Assembly: GCF_015709525.1 (NCBI RefSeq)
Contig: NZ_JADNRA010000016.1
Location: forward strand, 1 to 64,000
Source: Methylocystis sp. L43
Lineage (GTDB): Bacteria; Pseudomonadota; Alphaproteobacteria; Rhizobiales; Beijerinckiaceae
DNA: 64,000 nt
Reading direction: 5' to 3'
Shown: in pieces, positions 8,205-16,593 of the stretch
Position numbering within the stretch: position 1 is the stretch's first letter
Layout of the letters: each line of letters opens with the position of its first letter
Made by a program: the position numbers and the translations under genes
Notes under the pieces: generated by a model
What the model was told of the DNA's origin: nothing
Databases searched by the model: none
The model's input: only the letters and a program-made list of their open reading frames with translations

Positions 8205-9293
8205 CTAAACGCCAACGTCCGGGAACAATCCACTCAGCCCTTCCTCCGTCGCGGCGCAGACGCCGCGCTCGGTGATCAGCCCCGTGACGAAGCGGGACGG
8301 CGTCACGTCGAAGCTGAAATTACGCGCCGGAGACCCATCGGGCGTGAGCTGAATTTCAATCGGCGCGCCGTCGGCGCCGCGTCCGCTGATATGGGTGACT
8401 TCGCGCGCGGCGCGCTCTTCGATCGGAATGTCGCGGACGCCGTCGGCGATGCGCCAGTCGACGGTCGAAGACGGCAGGGCGACATAGAAGGGCACGCCAT
8501 TGTCATGCGCCGCGAGCGCCTTGAGATAGGTGCCGATCTTGTTGCACACGTCGCCGGCGCGCGTCGTGCGGTCGCTGCCGACGATGACGAGATCGACAAG
8601 ACCATGCTGCATCAGATGGCCGCCAGCGTTGTCGGCGATGATCGTATGCGGAACGTCTTCGCCCAGCAGTTCAAAGGCCGTGAGGCTCGCCCCTTGGTTG
8701 CGCGGACGCGTCTCGTCGACCCACACATGTATCTGGGCGCCTTGCCGCGCGGCCGTGTAGATCGGCGCCAGCGCCGTGCCCCAATCGACGGTGGCAAGCC
8801 AGCCGGCGTTGCAATGGGTAAGGATGTTGATAGGACCGTCGTTACGACGCGCCTTATGAATGAGTTCGGCGCCGAAGCAGCCGATGGCTTGGCAGGCGGC
8901 GACGTCTTCCTCCGCGATCTTGGCGGCTTCCGCATAGGCAAGGTCGGCGCGGACCGAGACCGGCGCCGCGAGGAGCAGAGTGCGCAGCCGATCGAGCGCC
9001 CAGCGCAGATTGACGGCTGTCGGCCGGGTGGCGAGGAGGGCGGCATAGGCGACGGCCAGGGCGGCATCGCTCGGATCGCGCGAGGCGGCGAGCGCCATGC
9101 CGTAAGCGCCGGTCACGCCGATCAGCGGCGCGCCGCGCACCGTCATCGTGCTGATCGCTGCAGCGGCGTCTTCGCAGTTCGCGAGCGTTTTCGTCTCGAA
9201 GCGATGCGGGAGCACAGTTTGATCGATGACATGCACGCGCCGCCCGTCCGAATCGAGCCAGATCGTTCTGTAGTCACGGCCGTTAATTCTCAT
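8205..9293 (-). CDS. mtnA: S-methyl-5-thioribose-1-phosphate isomerase
   Basis: A 362-residue MtnA, interconverting 5-methylthioribose-1-phosphate and 5-methylthioribulose-1-phosphate in methylthioadenosine salvage. The eIF2B-like fold is supported by [17 protein letters not shown] (about 49-65), the catalytic Cys161 in [12 protein letters not shown], and the catalytic Asp241 in [18 protein letters not shown]. Both match the Cys/Asp pair of characterised MtnA. Start ATG 9293. A C-terminal extension after the usual NPAFDVTP-like element (here [19 protein letters not shown]) is normal length. The convergent aldolase at 6832 may be the next enzyme. Other Met-salvage genes are absent here. Confidence 0.93.
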   Translation of the reverse strand: MRINGRDYRTIWLDSDGRRVHVIDQTVLPHRFETKTLANCEDAAAAISTMTVRGAPLIGVTGAYGMALAASRDPSDAALAVAYAALLATRPTAVNLRWALDRLRTLLLAAPVSVRADLAYAEAAKIAEEDVAACQAIGCFGAELIHKARRNDGPINILTHCNAGWLATVDWGTALAPIYTAARQGAQIHVWVDETRPRNQGASLTAFELLGEDVPHTIIADNAGGHLMQHGLVDLVIVGSDRTTRAGDVCNKIGTYLKALAAHDNGVPFYVALPSSTVDWRIADGVRDIPIEERAAREVTHISGRGADGAPIEIQLTPDGSPARNFSFDVTPSRFVTGLITERGVCAATEEGLSGLFPDVGV

Positions 9294-9412
9294 GGTGTCC
9301 GTTCTTGCCTGCTCAAAAGTCGCGCTTGGATGATGTCGCCATTCGCGCCATGTTAGAGCGCGCCGCGGCGCTGTGCTAGAAAGCTTTGAAACGCGGCTGC
9401 TCCACTGGACAC

Positions 9413-10624
9413 ATGGCGCAAGAATCTTCGGCGCAAGAATCGGCGCAAGAATTTTCGGTTCGATACGCCGAATCGCTCGACTCCGTCGCGGCGGACGCCT
9501 GGGACGCTTGCGCGAATCCGCCCGGTCTTCCGGACTCCGTCGGCGAGCGATACAATCCTTTTGTTTCGCATGCGTTCCTGCGCGCGCTGGAATCGTCGAA
9601 GTCGGTCGGCGCGCGCGCCGGCTGGGCGCCGGCGCATGCGCTCGTCGAGGATTCGCGGGGGCGGCTTGTCGCCTGCGCGCCGGCCTATATCAAAACGCAT
9701 AGCCTCGGCGAATATGTGTTCGATCAAAGCTGGGCGCAGGCCTATGAGCTTGCCGGCGGACGCTATTATCCGAAGATTCAGGTGGCGGCCCCTTTCACGC
9801 CTGTGACCGGGCGCCGCCTGCTGATCGCGCGTGATGCGCCCAAAGGCGCGCGCGAGGCGCTGATCGCCGCCTTGCAGGGATTGCGAAAGGCGAGCGGCGC
9901 GTCCTCCATTCACGTCACGTTCTGCACGGAGCAGGAATGCGTTGCGCTGAGCAGCGCCGGCTTCATTTACCGCTCCGGAGAACAGTTCCACTTCGTCAAT
10001 GACGGCTATGCCGACTTCGAGGATTTTCTGGCGCGGCTCACGGCGCGCAAGCGCAAGGCGATCAAGCGCGAGCGACGCGAAGCGCTCGGCGACGGCGTCA
10101 CAATCGATCTGCTCACGGGAAGCGACATTCGTCCGGCGCACTGGGATTCGTTTTTCGAATTCTACATGGACACAGGCGCGCGCAAATGGGGGCGCCCCTA
10201 TCTGACTCGCGCGTTCTTTGACGAGATCGGCGCGCGCATGGCGGATCGCATCCTGCTGGTGATGGCGCGTCGCGGCGCGCGGCATATCGCCGGGGCGATC
10301 AATTTTCTGGGCGACGACGCTATCTACGGGCGCAATTGGGGCGCGCTGGAAGCGCTGCCGTTTCTCCACTTCGAGGTCTGCTACTATCAGGCGATCGAAT
10401 TTGCGATCCGCCGCGGCTATAAGCGCGTCGAGGCCGGCGCGCAGGGCGAGCATAAAATCTCCCGCGGTTATGGACCGGTGATCACCCATTCGGCCCACTA
10501 CCTGGCCGACCCGCGCCTCGCCGAGGCGGTTTCGGCCTATCTGGCGCGCGAGCGCGCAGCGGTGGCGGAATGGGCCGCCGAGCATGCGGCCGAGCTTCCT
10601 TACAAGAGCGAAAACGGCGGCTGA
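9413..10624 (+). CDS. FemAB-like/DUF482 N-acyltransferase
   Basis: A 403-residue protein of the FemAB_like (DUF482, peptidogalycan-biosynthesis-type GNAT) family, found widely in alphaproteobacteria. Diagnostic stretches are [13 protein letters not shown], the [27 protein letters not shown] helix, [12 protein letters not shown] and the closing [26 protein letters not shown]. The substrate is unknown; aminoacyl transfer is the presumed chemistry. I chose ATG 9413 over the in-frame TTG at 9386. The first dozen codons contain three near-identical copies of GGCGCAAGAAT, encoding [13 protein letters not shown], probably recent slippage. The Anbu gene follows 89 bases downstream. Confidence 0.85.
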   Translation: MAQESSAQESAQEFSVRYAESLDSVAADAWDACANPPGLPDSVGERYNPFVSHAFLRALESSKSVGARAGWAPAHALVEDSRGRLVACAPAYIKTHSLGEYVFDQSWAQAYELAGGRYYPKIQVAAPFTPVTGRRLLIARDAPKGAREALIAALQGLRKASGASSIHVTFCTEQECVALSSAGFIYRSGEQFHFVNDGYADFEDFLARLTARKRKAIKRERREALGDGVTIDLLTGSDIRPAHWDSFFEFYMDTGARKWGRPYLTRAFFDEIGARMADRILLVMARRGARHIAGAINFLGDDAIYGRNWGALEALPFLHFEVCYYQAIEFAIRRGYKRVEAGAQGEHKISRGYGPVITHSAHYLADPRLAEAVSAYLARERAAVAEWAAEHAAELPYKSENGG

Positions 10625-10713
10625 ATTTCCTTCGCTGTGTCCCTGCAGCACTTGCCTCATGGCCCGAAACTTGTAAGTCCTGCAGCGTTTGGCGCGAACC
10701 GCTGCGGAGTCAC

Positions 10714-11472
10714 ATGACCTATTGTTGCGGCATTCTCGTGCGCGATGGACTGGTGATGATCGCCGATACGCGCACCAACGCCGGGCTCGACAACATTTCG
10801 ACGTTCCGCAAGCTGTATCTTTTCGAGCGGCCTGGCGAGCGCGTGCTGATGCTTGCCGCCTCGGGCAATCTCTCGGTGACCCAGGGCGTCGTGAACCTGA
10901 TCGGCGACGGGATCGAGCATCCCGAAAGCGGCGTCGTGGAAAATGTGATGAACACGCCAAACATGCTGCATGCGGCGCATCTCGTCGGGCGTGCGGTGCG
11001 CCTCTCACGCGTCCAGACGGGCAACGCCGAGGGGGAGCCTGCGGCGCAAGGCGTCAGCTTCGACGTGTCCCTGCTGCTCGGCGGTCAGATCGCCGGGGGG
11101 CCGCTCCGGCTTTTCATGATCTATACCGCCGGCAACAGCATCGAATGCACGCCGGACACCAATTATCTGCAGATCGGCGAGCACAAATATGGAAAGCCCA
11201 TTCTCGACCGCGCCGTCACCTATGACACCGACATTTATGATGCGCTGAAGATCGGGCTCATTTCGATGGATTCGACCATGCGGTCGAATCTTTCGGTCGG
11301 CATGCCAATCGATATCGCGCTGCTGCGTCGCGACGCGCTGCAGACGGAGGTCGCGACCAGGATCGGTGCGAACGATCCGTATTTTCGGGATTTGCGCGTG
11401 AGCTGGTCGAAAGCGCTGCGCGAGGCGCATATGGCGATCCCCAAGCCGCCCTACAGCGGCCACGACGCGTGA
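10714..11472 (+). CDS. Proteasome-type Ntn protease Anbu
   Basis: A 252-residue Anbu (ancestral beta subunit) peptidase, a self-assembling proteasome/HslV relative of the cytoplasm. The catalytic N-terminal Thr follows the initiator Met (MTYCCGILV). SDTRTNAG-type residues appear as ADTRTNAGLDNISTFRKLY (about 17-35), and SMDSTMRSNLSVGMPID near the C-terminus is also family-typical. Start ATG 10714 has GGAG six bases upstream; the longer in-frame extension is rejected because it would bury the catalytic Thr. Its stop overlaps the next start by four bases (GTGA), so translational coupling to the TsaC gene is likely. The usual partners (ATP-grasp, alpha-E, transglutaminase-like) are not adjacent. 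Confidence 0.9.
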   Translation: MTYCCGILVRDGLVMIADTRTNAGLDNISTFRKLYLFERPGERVLMLAASGNLSVTQGVVNLIGDGIEHPESGVVENVMNTPNMLHAAHLVGRAVRLSRVQTGNAEGEPAAQGVSFDVSLLLGGQIAGGPLRLFMIYTAGNSIECTPDTNYLQIGEHKYGKPILDRAVTYDTDIYDALKIGLISMDSTMRSNLSVGMPIDIALLRRDALQTEVATRIGANDPYFRDLRVSWSKALREAHMAIPKPPYSGHDA

Positions 11473-12434
11473 CGATTGTTACGCCGGCGGACGCTGCAGC
11501 GATCGCCCGTGCCGCGGAGATTCTGCGCGAGGGCGGCCTGGTCGCCTTCCCGACCGAAACCGTCTACGGCCTTGGCGCCGACGCCACTCAGGCTTGGGCG
11601 GTCGCCCGGATCTACGACGCCAAAGACCGCCCCTCCTTCAATCCGCTGATCGCCCATGTCGCCGATCTCGACGCCGCGCGCCGCGAGGCGGCGCTGCCTG
11701 AGCCCGCGCTGCGCCTTGCCGCGGCCTTCTGGCCGGGGCCGCTGACGATCGTCGCGCCCATAGCGCCGGGTGGCTTCGTCTGCGATCTCGCCCGCGCCGG
11801 GCTGCCGAGCGTTGCGGTTCGGGTTCCCGCGCATCCCGTCGCGCAAGCGTTGATCGCGGCGCTCGGACGGCCGATCGCGGCGCCTTCGGCCAACCGGTCG
11901 GGGCATGTAAGCCCGGTGACGGCCGCGCATGTCGCGGAAGATCTTTCGGGCAAGGTCGACATGATCCTCGACGGCGGCCGCACCGCCGCCGGGCTGGAGT
12001 CGACGATCGTATCCTTCTGTGAAGGCTCCCCCGTCTTGCTGCGGCCCGGCGCGATCGCGCGAGAGGCGATCGAGAAGATCCTCGGGGCAAGGCTTGCGTC
12101 GCCGGCGCACGCCGAGATCCTCGCGCCGGGCATGACGCCGTCCCATTACGCGCCTGCCGCGCGGCTGCGTCTGGAGGCGCACGAACTCGACGAAGGCGAA
12201 GCGGCGCTCGATTTTGGCGGCCGGCTCGCCGCGCGCGCCGAACCCGGCGCCTTTTTGCTCGATCTTTCGCCATCAGGCGATCTCGTCGAGGCGGCGGCCA
12301 ATCTCTTCGCCCATTTGCGGGAGTTCGACGCGCGCCACATCGCCAATGTCGCCGTGGCGCATGTGCCCGAGCGGGGGGTGGGCGAAGCGATCAATGATCG
12401 GCTGCGACGCGCCAGTGCGCCGAGACTGGACTAG
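11469..12434 (+). CDS. tsaC: Threonylcarbamoyl-AMP synthase
   Basis: A 321-residue TsaC/Sua5-family enzyme making L-threonylcarbamoyladenylate from Thr, bicarbonate and ATP for t6A37 of ANN-decoding tRNAs. The YrdC domain fills about 1-200, with AFPTETVYGLGADA (about 26-39), YDAKDRPSFNPLIAHV and APSANRSGHVSPVTAAHV. The additional Sua5 C-terminal domain (about 220-321) contains SPGMTPSHYAP-like LAPGMTPSHYAPAARL. The two-domain length identifies the Sua5 rather than short TsaC form. Start GTG 11469 overlaps the Anbu stop. Its stop overlaps the stop of the convergent gene by four bases (CTAG). Confidence 0.93.
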   Translation: MTIVTPADAAAIARAAEILREGGLVAFPTETVYGLGADATQAWAVARIYDAKDRPSFNPLIAHVADLDAARREAALPEPALRLAAAFWPGPLTIVAPIAPGGFVCDLARAGLPSVAVRVPAHPVAQALIAALGRPIAAPSANRSGHVSPVTAAHVAEDLSGKVDMILDGGRTAAGLESTIVSFCEGSPVLLRPGAIAREAIEKILGARLASPAHAEILAPGMTPSHYAPAARLRLEAHELDEGEAALDFGGRLAARAEPGAFLLDLSPSGDLVEAAANLFAHLREFDARHIANVAVAHVPERGVGEAINDRLRRASAPRLD

Positions 12435-13471
12435 GCGGCCAGCGCCGTGGGCGTGGCCGCGTTCAGAAAGAAGTCCTGCGTCACCGGCTCGGGCTGGCCT
12501 TTCAGATAGGGGCACTCGTAGCCGCGCGCAGCGAAATCGCCCACGCCGACGGCGCACATTTCCACCGCGAGGCGCGTCAGGCGGTTGAGCACGGGCTCAC
12601 GCACCCAGGAAAAGGGCGGGGCGTCGGGCGCGACGTCGCGCATCGCCGCCTTGCGGCTCACATTGTTCTCATAGCTCATGCGCGCCTGCCAGCCGGCCTG
12701 CGGCTCCTGCCAATCGTTGACGACGATGACCGGTCCGCGCAGCACGCGCGCCTCGTGTTCGGTGCGTTCGATCAGGGCCATCTCGCCGCGCCTGACCCCC
12801 GCCAGGGTGAAGAGAGTTGGACGCGCGATCGGCGCGCTGGCGATAAACTCAACGGCCGCCTCGAAATTTGCGCAATGTTCGAAAGCATAGCGCAGCACAT
12901 GGTCCGGCGGCCAACCGCCTTCGCTTGCCAAGGCGTCGCGCAGATTGAGGACGGCGTCATAGGCGAAGCCGAGGGAGCCCTGGGTGCGCCGCTTCATCGG
13001 CGCCTGATTGATCGAGGCGCAAAAGCGGCCGGGCGCCATCGCGCTGAGCACGCCAACGGCCCCCGGCCAGGTGGCGTTGTAAAATTCGCCCGCCCCACCG
13101 GACTGCAATGCGATTTCGACGCCCCTGCCGAGGCCCTGAAATGGCCAGTCGAGCGTGCGGCGCAGGCGCGGCAGACCGTGCTCGTCCTCGTAAGCCTGGG
13201 TGGTGCAGGCGAAGAGATAGGACATGTTCAGCGTCATCGCGCCGGGAAAGCCGAGAATGGCGACGATGCGCTCGAGTTCCGCCCGGTAGGCCGAGGCGGA
13301 GCGTTTCAGCCAATTCGCGGCTATACGGTCAATCGACGGCAGGCACAGGCGGCCGACCGGCGCCGCCGCGCCTAGACACGCCTTGCGGAGCGCGGTCGCC
13401 GCCTGAACCCGAGCCTGCGCGTGGGCGACAGGGCCACCGTTGCGCACGTCGAGGAAATGAATCTCATCCAT
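12431..13471 (-). CDS. C45/NAAA-like Ntn amidohydrolase
   Basis: A 346-residue protein resembling N-terminal-nucleophile amidases of the acid ceramidase/NAAA/acyl-CoA:6-APA acyltransferase group. The likely nucleophile is Cys89 in YLFACTTQAYEDEHG, which would be exposed by autoproteolysis. It is followed by LRRTLDWPFQGLGRG, equivalent to the RNMDF substrate loop. NQAPMKRRTQGSLGF, NDWQ and NNVSRK blocks follow, consistent with the conserved Asn/Arg residues of the family. There is no signal peptide, so it is probably cytoplasmic. Start ATG 13471 has a modest AGGACGG upstream. It is convergent with tsaC. The true amide substrate is unknown. Confidence 0.7.
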   Translation of the reverse strand: MDEIHFLDVRNGGPVAHAQARVQAATALRKACLGAAAPVGRLCLPSIDRIAANWLKRSASAYRAELERIVAILGFPGAMTLNMSYLFACTTQAYEDEHGLPRLRRTLDWPFQGLGRGVEIALQSGGAGEFYNATWPGAVGVLSAMAPGRFCASINQAPMKRRTQGSLGFAYDAVLNLRDALASEGGWPPDHVLRYAFEHCANFEAAVEFIASAPIARPTLFTLAGVRRGEMALIERTEHEARVLRGPVIVVNDWQEPQAGWQARMSYENNVSRKAAMRDVAPDAPPFSWVREPVLNRLTRLAVEMCAVGVGDFAARGYECPYLKGQPEPVTQDFFLNAATPTALAA

Positions 13472-13644
13472 CGCCGTCCTGCTGTCAGAAAAATGTCATC
13501 CGGCCGATATGGATTTCACATCCCTCTGTCACAATACAGTAAAAATTTAGGGTCCAGCCTCTCGGGGTAAAGTCGCTGCGCGCCCGCCGCCTGCGAATCG
13601 GGTACAAATCCCTAAGGAAAACGCGCTTGCTCTTCGAGAAAAGA
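13472..13644. promoter_or_regulatory. Divergent intergenic region upstream of pgi
   Basis: A 173-base gap between the divergently transcribed amidohydrolase and pgi, so promoters for both must lie here. It is relatively AT-rich around 13535-13555. I cannot assign specific boxes. Confidence 0.4.
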
Positions 13645-15279
13645 ATGTCGGACGCCGTCGCCGTCGCTTTTGACGCGTTAAAATTTCACGCCTCTGCTTT
13701 GGAGCTGACGCGAACGCTCGATCTCTTTGCCGAGGATCCCGCGCGCTTCAAAAATTTCAGCGTCAAGCTCGACGATTTTCTCTTCGACTTCTCCAAGCAC
13801 AGAGTGACGCGCGAGACGATCGCGCTGCTGACCTCGCTGGCGAAGACGCGTGATCTCGACGCGCGGCGCGACGCATTGTTCTCTGGCGAAGTCATCAACA
13901 ACACCGAAAGGCGCGCCGCCATGCATATGGCGCTACGCGATCTCTCGTCGCGGCCGCTTCTCGTCGGCGGCGAAAACATGCGGCCGCTGATCGAAGCCGA
14001 ACGCGACAAGGTTTTCGCCTTCGCGCGCGCGGTGCGCTCTGGCGACATCCGCGGCGCGACGGGCGCGCCGTATAGCGATGTGGTCAATATCGGCATCGGC
14101 GGCTCGGACCTTGGTCCGGCGATGGCGTCGCGCGCTCTCTCGCCCTTTGCCGGCGAGGGGCCGCGCATGCATTTCGTCGCCAATGTCGACGGCGCCGACC
14201 TCGCCGATACGTTGCACAACCTCGATCTGGCGCGAACGCTGTTCATCATCTCGTCGAAGACATTTACGACTCAGGAGACGATGGCGAATGCGAAAAGCGC
14301 GCGCGCCCGAGTTGTCGCTGCGCTCGGCGAAGCTGCGGTGAAGTCGCATTTCGCCGCCGTCTCGACGCGGCTCGACAAGGTCGCTGAATTCGGGATCGAT
14401 CCGGCGCGCGTCTTCGGCTTCTGGGATTGGGTCGGCGGGCGCTACTCGCTGTGGTCGTCGATCGGCCTTGCGCTCGCCATCGCCGTGGGACCGGAACATT
14501 TCCTGCAGTTTTTGCAGGGCGGACACGACGTCGACACGCACTTCCTCGAAGCGCCGCTTGAGCAAAACATTCCCGTGCTGATGGGACTGCTCGGCGTTTG
14601 GCACAGAAACGTGATGGGACGCGGCGCGCATGCGGTCATCCCTTATGATCAGCGGCTCGCGCGATTTCCGGCCTATCTGCAACAGCTCGACATGGAGTCG
14701 AACGGCAAGTCGGTGACGCGCGAGGGCGGCCGCGTCAATTATAAAACAGGGCCGGTAATTTTCGGCGAGCCCGGCACGAATGGGCAGCACGCTTTCTTTC
14801 AGTTGTTGCATCAGGGAACCGACGTCGTCCCGATCGACTTTCTCGTCGCGGCCGAGCCAACCGCGGCCGACGAACATCATCATGAATTGCTTTTCGCCAA
14901 CTGCCTGGCGCAAGCCGAAGCGTTTATGCGCGGTCGAACGCTTGAGGACGCGAAAGTGCAATTGCGCGGGCAGGGGCTGAGCGAGGAGGAAATCGCACGC
15001 CTCGCGCCGCATAAGACGTTTCCGGGCGATCGCCCGTCGAGCGTTCTGCTTTTCCGACATCTTGATCCGCGCACGCTCGGTCGACTCGTTGCGCTTTACG
15101 AACACAAGGTCTTCGTTCAGTCGGTGATCTGGGACATCAATCCCTTCGACCAATGGGGCGTCGAACTCGGCAAGGAGCTCGCCAATCGTCTGGCGCCAAT
15201 CGTCGAGAACAGCAACGAGTCGACGCAAGGTCTGGACGGCTCGACGGCGGGTCTGATTGCGTGGAGAAGGGCGCACTAA
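13645..15279 (+). CDS. pgi: Glucose-6-phosphate isomerase
   Basis: A 544-residue Pgi interconverting glucose-6-phosphate and fructose-6-phosphate in the cytoplasm. The SIS-fold signature IGIGGSDLGPAMASRAL (about 145-161) binds sugar phosphate. Catalytic segments are GEPGTNGQHAFFQLLHQG (with the conserved Glu and His) and the C-terminal YEHKVFVQSVIWDINPFDQWGVELGK, carrying the active-site Lys. Length equals the family norm. I place the start at ATG 13645 with a GA-rich ribosome binding region; a TTG six codons upstream is possible. It is monocistronic, with 168 bases to the next gene. Confidence 0.96.
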   Translation: MSDAVAVAFDALKFHASALELTRTLDLFAEDPARFKNFSVKLDDFLFDFSKHRVTRETIALLTSLAKTRDLDARRDALFSGEVINNTERRAAMHMALRDLSSRPLLVGGENMRPLIEAERDKVFAFARAVRSGDIRGATGAPYSDVVNIGIGGSDLGPAMASRALSPFAGEGPRMHFVANVDGADLADTLHNLDLARTLFIISSKTFTTQETMANAKSARARVVAALGEAAVKSHFAAVSTRLDKVAEFGIDPARVFGFWDWVGGRYSLWSSIGLALAIAVGPEHFLQFLQGGHDVDTHFLEAPLEQNIPVLMGLLGVWHRNVMGRGAHAVIPYDQRLARFPAYLQQLDMESNGKSVTREGGRVNYKTGPVIFGEPGTNGQHAFFQLLHQGTDVVPIDFLVAAEPTAADEHHHELLFANCLAQAEAFMRGRTLEDAKVQLRGQGLSEEEIARLAPHKTFPGDRPSSVLLFRHLDPRTLGRLVALYEHKVFVQSVIWDINPFDQWGVELGKELANRLAPIVENSNESTQGLDGSTAGLIAWRRAH

Positions 15280-15447
15280 GAAACGCCTCCGCACTGTCGT
15301 CGCCTCCGCCGTGGGAGTTCGCGGAGACATTCGTCTGATTTTCGAGTATTGCGGACTGTCAAAAATAGGTTGTCGTCCACTACAATTGTTTCGAGATCGC
15401 CCGCAGTCTGCGATCTTCGATTGAACACGGCGAGGGACGGTCAGCGA

Positions 15448-15948
15448 GTGAAAAAAGCAAACATTATCGCGCTAACATTGTTTCTCGTGGGCGCCGGCTC
15501 TCCCGGCTCTGCGGCGGAAGCCGAGGAGCTTTCGCAAAACGATTGGCTGCTCCGCGCTGAAAACGACAATGCTCGTTTCCGACTGCTTCAGCAGCAAATG
15601 CGAGGGTTCGATCAGCCCATGTGGGAGGTTGGCGAGCGTTTCGAGCGGCTGCACGATGCACTGCAACGTGAAAACTATGAACTCGCCGTCTACCATTGGG
15701 ACAAGATCAAAACGACGATCGAGAACGGCGTCGCCAAAAGGCCTGCGCGAGGCGAAAGTGCGCGAAGACTGTTCCTCGGCGATTCCTGGACGAAAATTCG
15801 CGCGGCCTTCGCCTCGGGCGACAAGCGTGAGGCCTGGGATGGATTCGACAGCGCCCGAACGGCTTGCCAGTCCTGTCACCAAGCGGAAAAACTAGAGTTC
15901 ATGAACAATCAGGTCATATTCGACCTTGCAAGGCCGCGCCGGGATTGA
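15448..15948 (+). CDS. Exported c-type cytochrome (cyt c'/c556-like)
   Basis: A 166-residue periplasmic protein. The GTG at 15448 was chosen because it is preceded by GAGGGACGG and opens a normal signal peptide (KK, hydrophobic 5-17, cleavage near SAAEA). A single heme-binding motif CQSCH lies near the C-terminus (Cys140, Cys143, His144), after a long helical region with a conserved-looking MRGFDQPMW. C-terminal CXXCH after helices is the layout of cytochrome c'/c556. The stop overlaps the next ATG (TGATG), so it is coupled to a DoxX-type membrane protein. It may deliver electrons to or from that protein, or act in heme/NO handling. Confidence 0.8.
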   Translation: MKKANIIALTLFLVGAGSPGSAAEAEELSQNDWLLRAENDNARFRLLQQQMRGFDQPMWEVGERFERLHDALQRENYELAVYHWDKIKTTIENGVAKRPARGESARRLFLGDSWTKIRAAFASGDKREAWDGFDSARTACQSCHQAEKLEFMNNQVIFDLARPRRD

Positions 15949-16499
15949 TGGCCGCTGGGTTGCGGCGCTTTGAACCTCTTCTCGTGAATGGAGCGACGCA
16001 AGTGACCTTTCGGGAGTTTATCCTGTCGCCGGGCGACTCTCGCTGGGCTATCGTCATTCGACTCATGCTTGCCGGCGTGTTCGTTACGGAAGGGTATCTC
16101 AAGCTCTCGGACCCGGCCTGGCTCGGCGCAGGCCGTTTCGCGAAAATCGGGATTCCCTGGCCGGACGTCACCGGTCCCTTTGTCGGCTGGACGGAGGTTG
16201 TCTGCGGCATTCTCATGGCGATCGGCCTGTTCAATCGGATCGCGGCGATTCCTCTGATCGTTGTCATGGCGGTCGCGATCGTGAGCACGAAAATCCCCGT
16301 TTTGTTCGGGCGCGATTGGTGGATTTTCAGCGTGCGCAAGCTGGAGCGCTATGGATTCTTCAGCATGACGCATGAGGCCCGACTGGATTATGCGATGTTG
16401 CTCGGCGCGCTTTTCATGCTGCTTTCGGGAGCGGGCCGCTGGTCGTTGGACGAGAAATTGTTCGGCGCGCGGAACGCGCGGCGAAACGCCGATAGGTGA
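15948..16499 (+). CDS. DoxX family membrane protein
   Basis: A 183-residue inner-membrane protein of the DoxX group. Four hydrophobic segments are visible (about 36-55, 80-100, 105-125, 145-165). LAGVFVTEGYLKLSDPAWLGAGRFAKIGIP and the following GPFVGWTEVVCGILMAIGL are the family-typical first half. Start ATG 15948 overlaps the cytochrome stop in TGATG, strongly suggesting translational coupling; a GTG at about 16001 is a shorter alternative. DoxX proteins occur as quinone-reactive oxidoreductase subunits, so the partner cytochrome c fits a small electron-transfer unit. A second DoxX occurs in the bufferin locus at 20518. Confidence 0.85.
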   Translation: MAAGLRRFEPLLVNGATQVTFREFILSPGDSRWAIVIRLMLAGVFVTEGYLKLSDPAWLGAGRFAKIGIPWPDVTGPFVGWTEVVCGILMAIGLFNRIAAIPLIVVMAVAIVSTKIPVLFGRDWWIFSVRKLERYGFFSMTHEARLDYAMLLGALFMLLSGAGRWSLDEKLFGARNARRNADR

Positions 16500-16593
16500 C
16501 TGGCTCGCAAGGGATGGCATCGTCGTCGGCGCGCTGTTCGGAGAGCGTCGGCAGTAGCGCGCCGCACGCGCGGTATGTGCTGTTTGAAATGGC

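Noticed and set aside
10570-10713. Upstream extension of Anbu
   Set aside because: Would place 48 residues before the catalytic N-terminal threonine and overlaps the previous gene; ATG 10714 has GGAG at the right distance.
9353-11008. 551-codon frame antisense to the FemAB-like and Anbu genes
   Set aside because: Overlaps two well-supported genes and their gap; low-complexity Arg-rich sequence.
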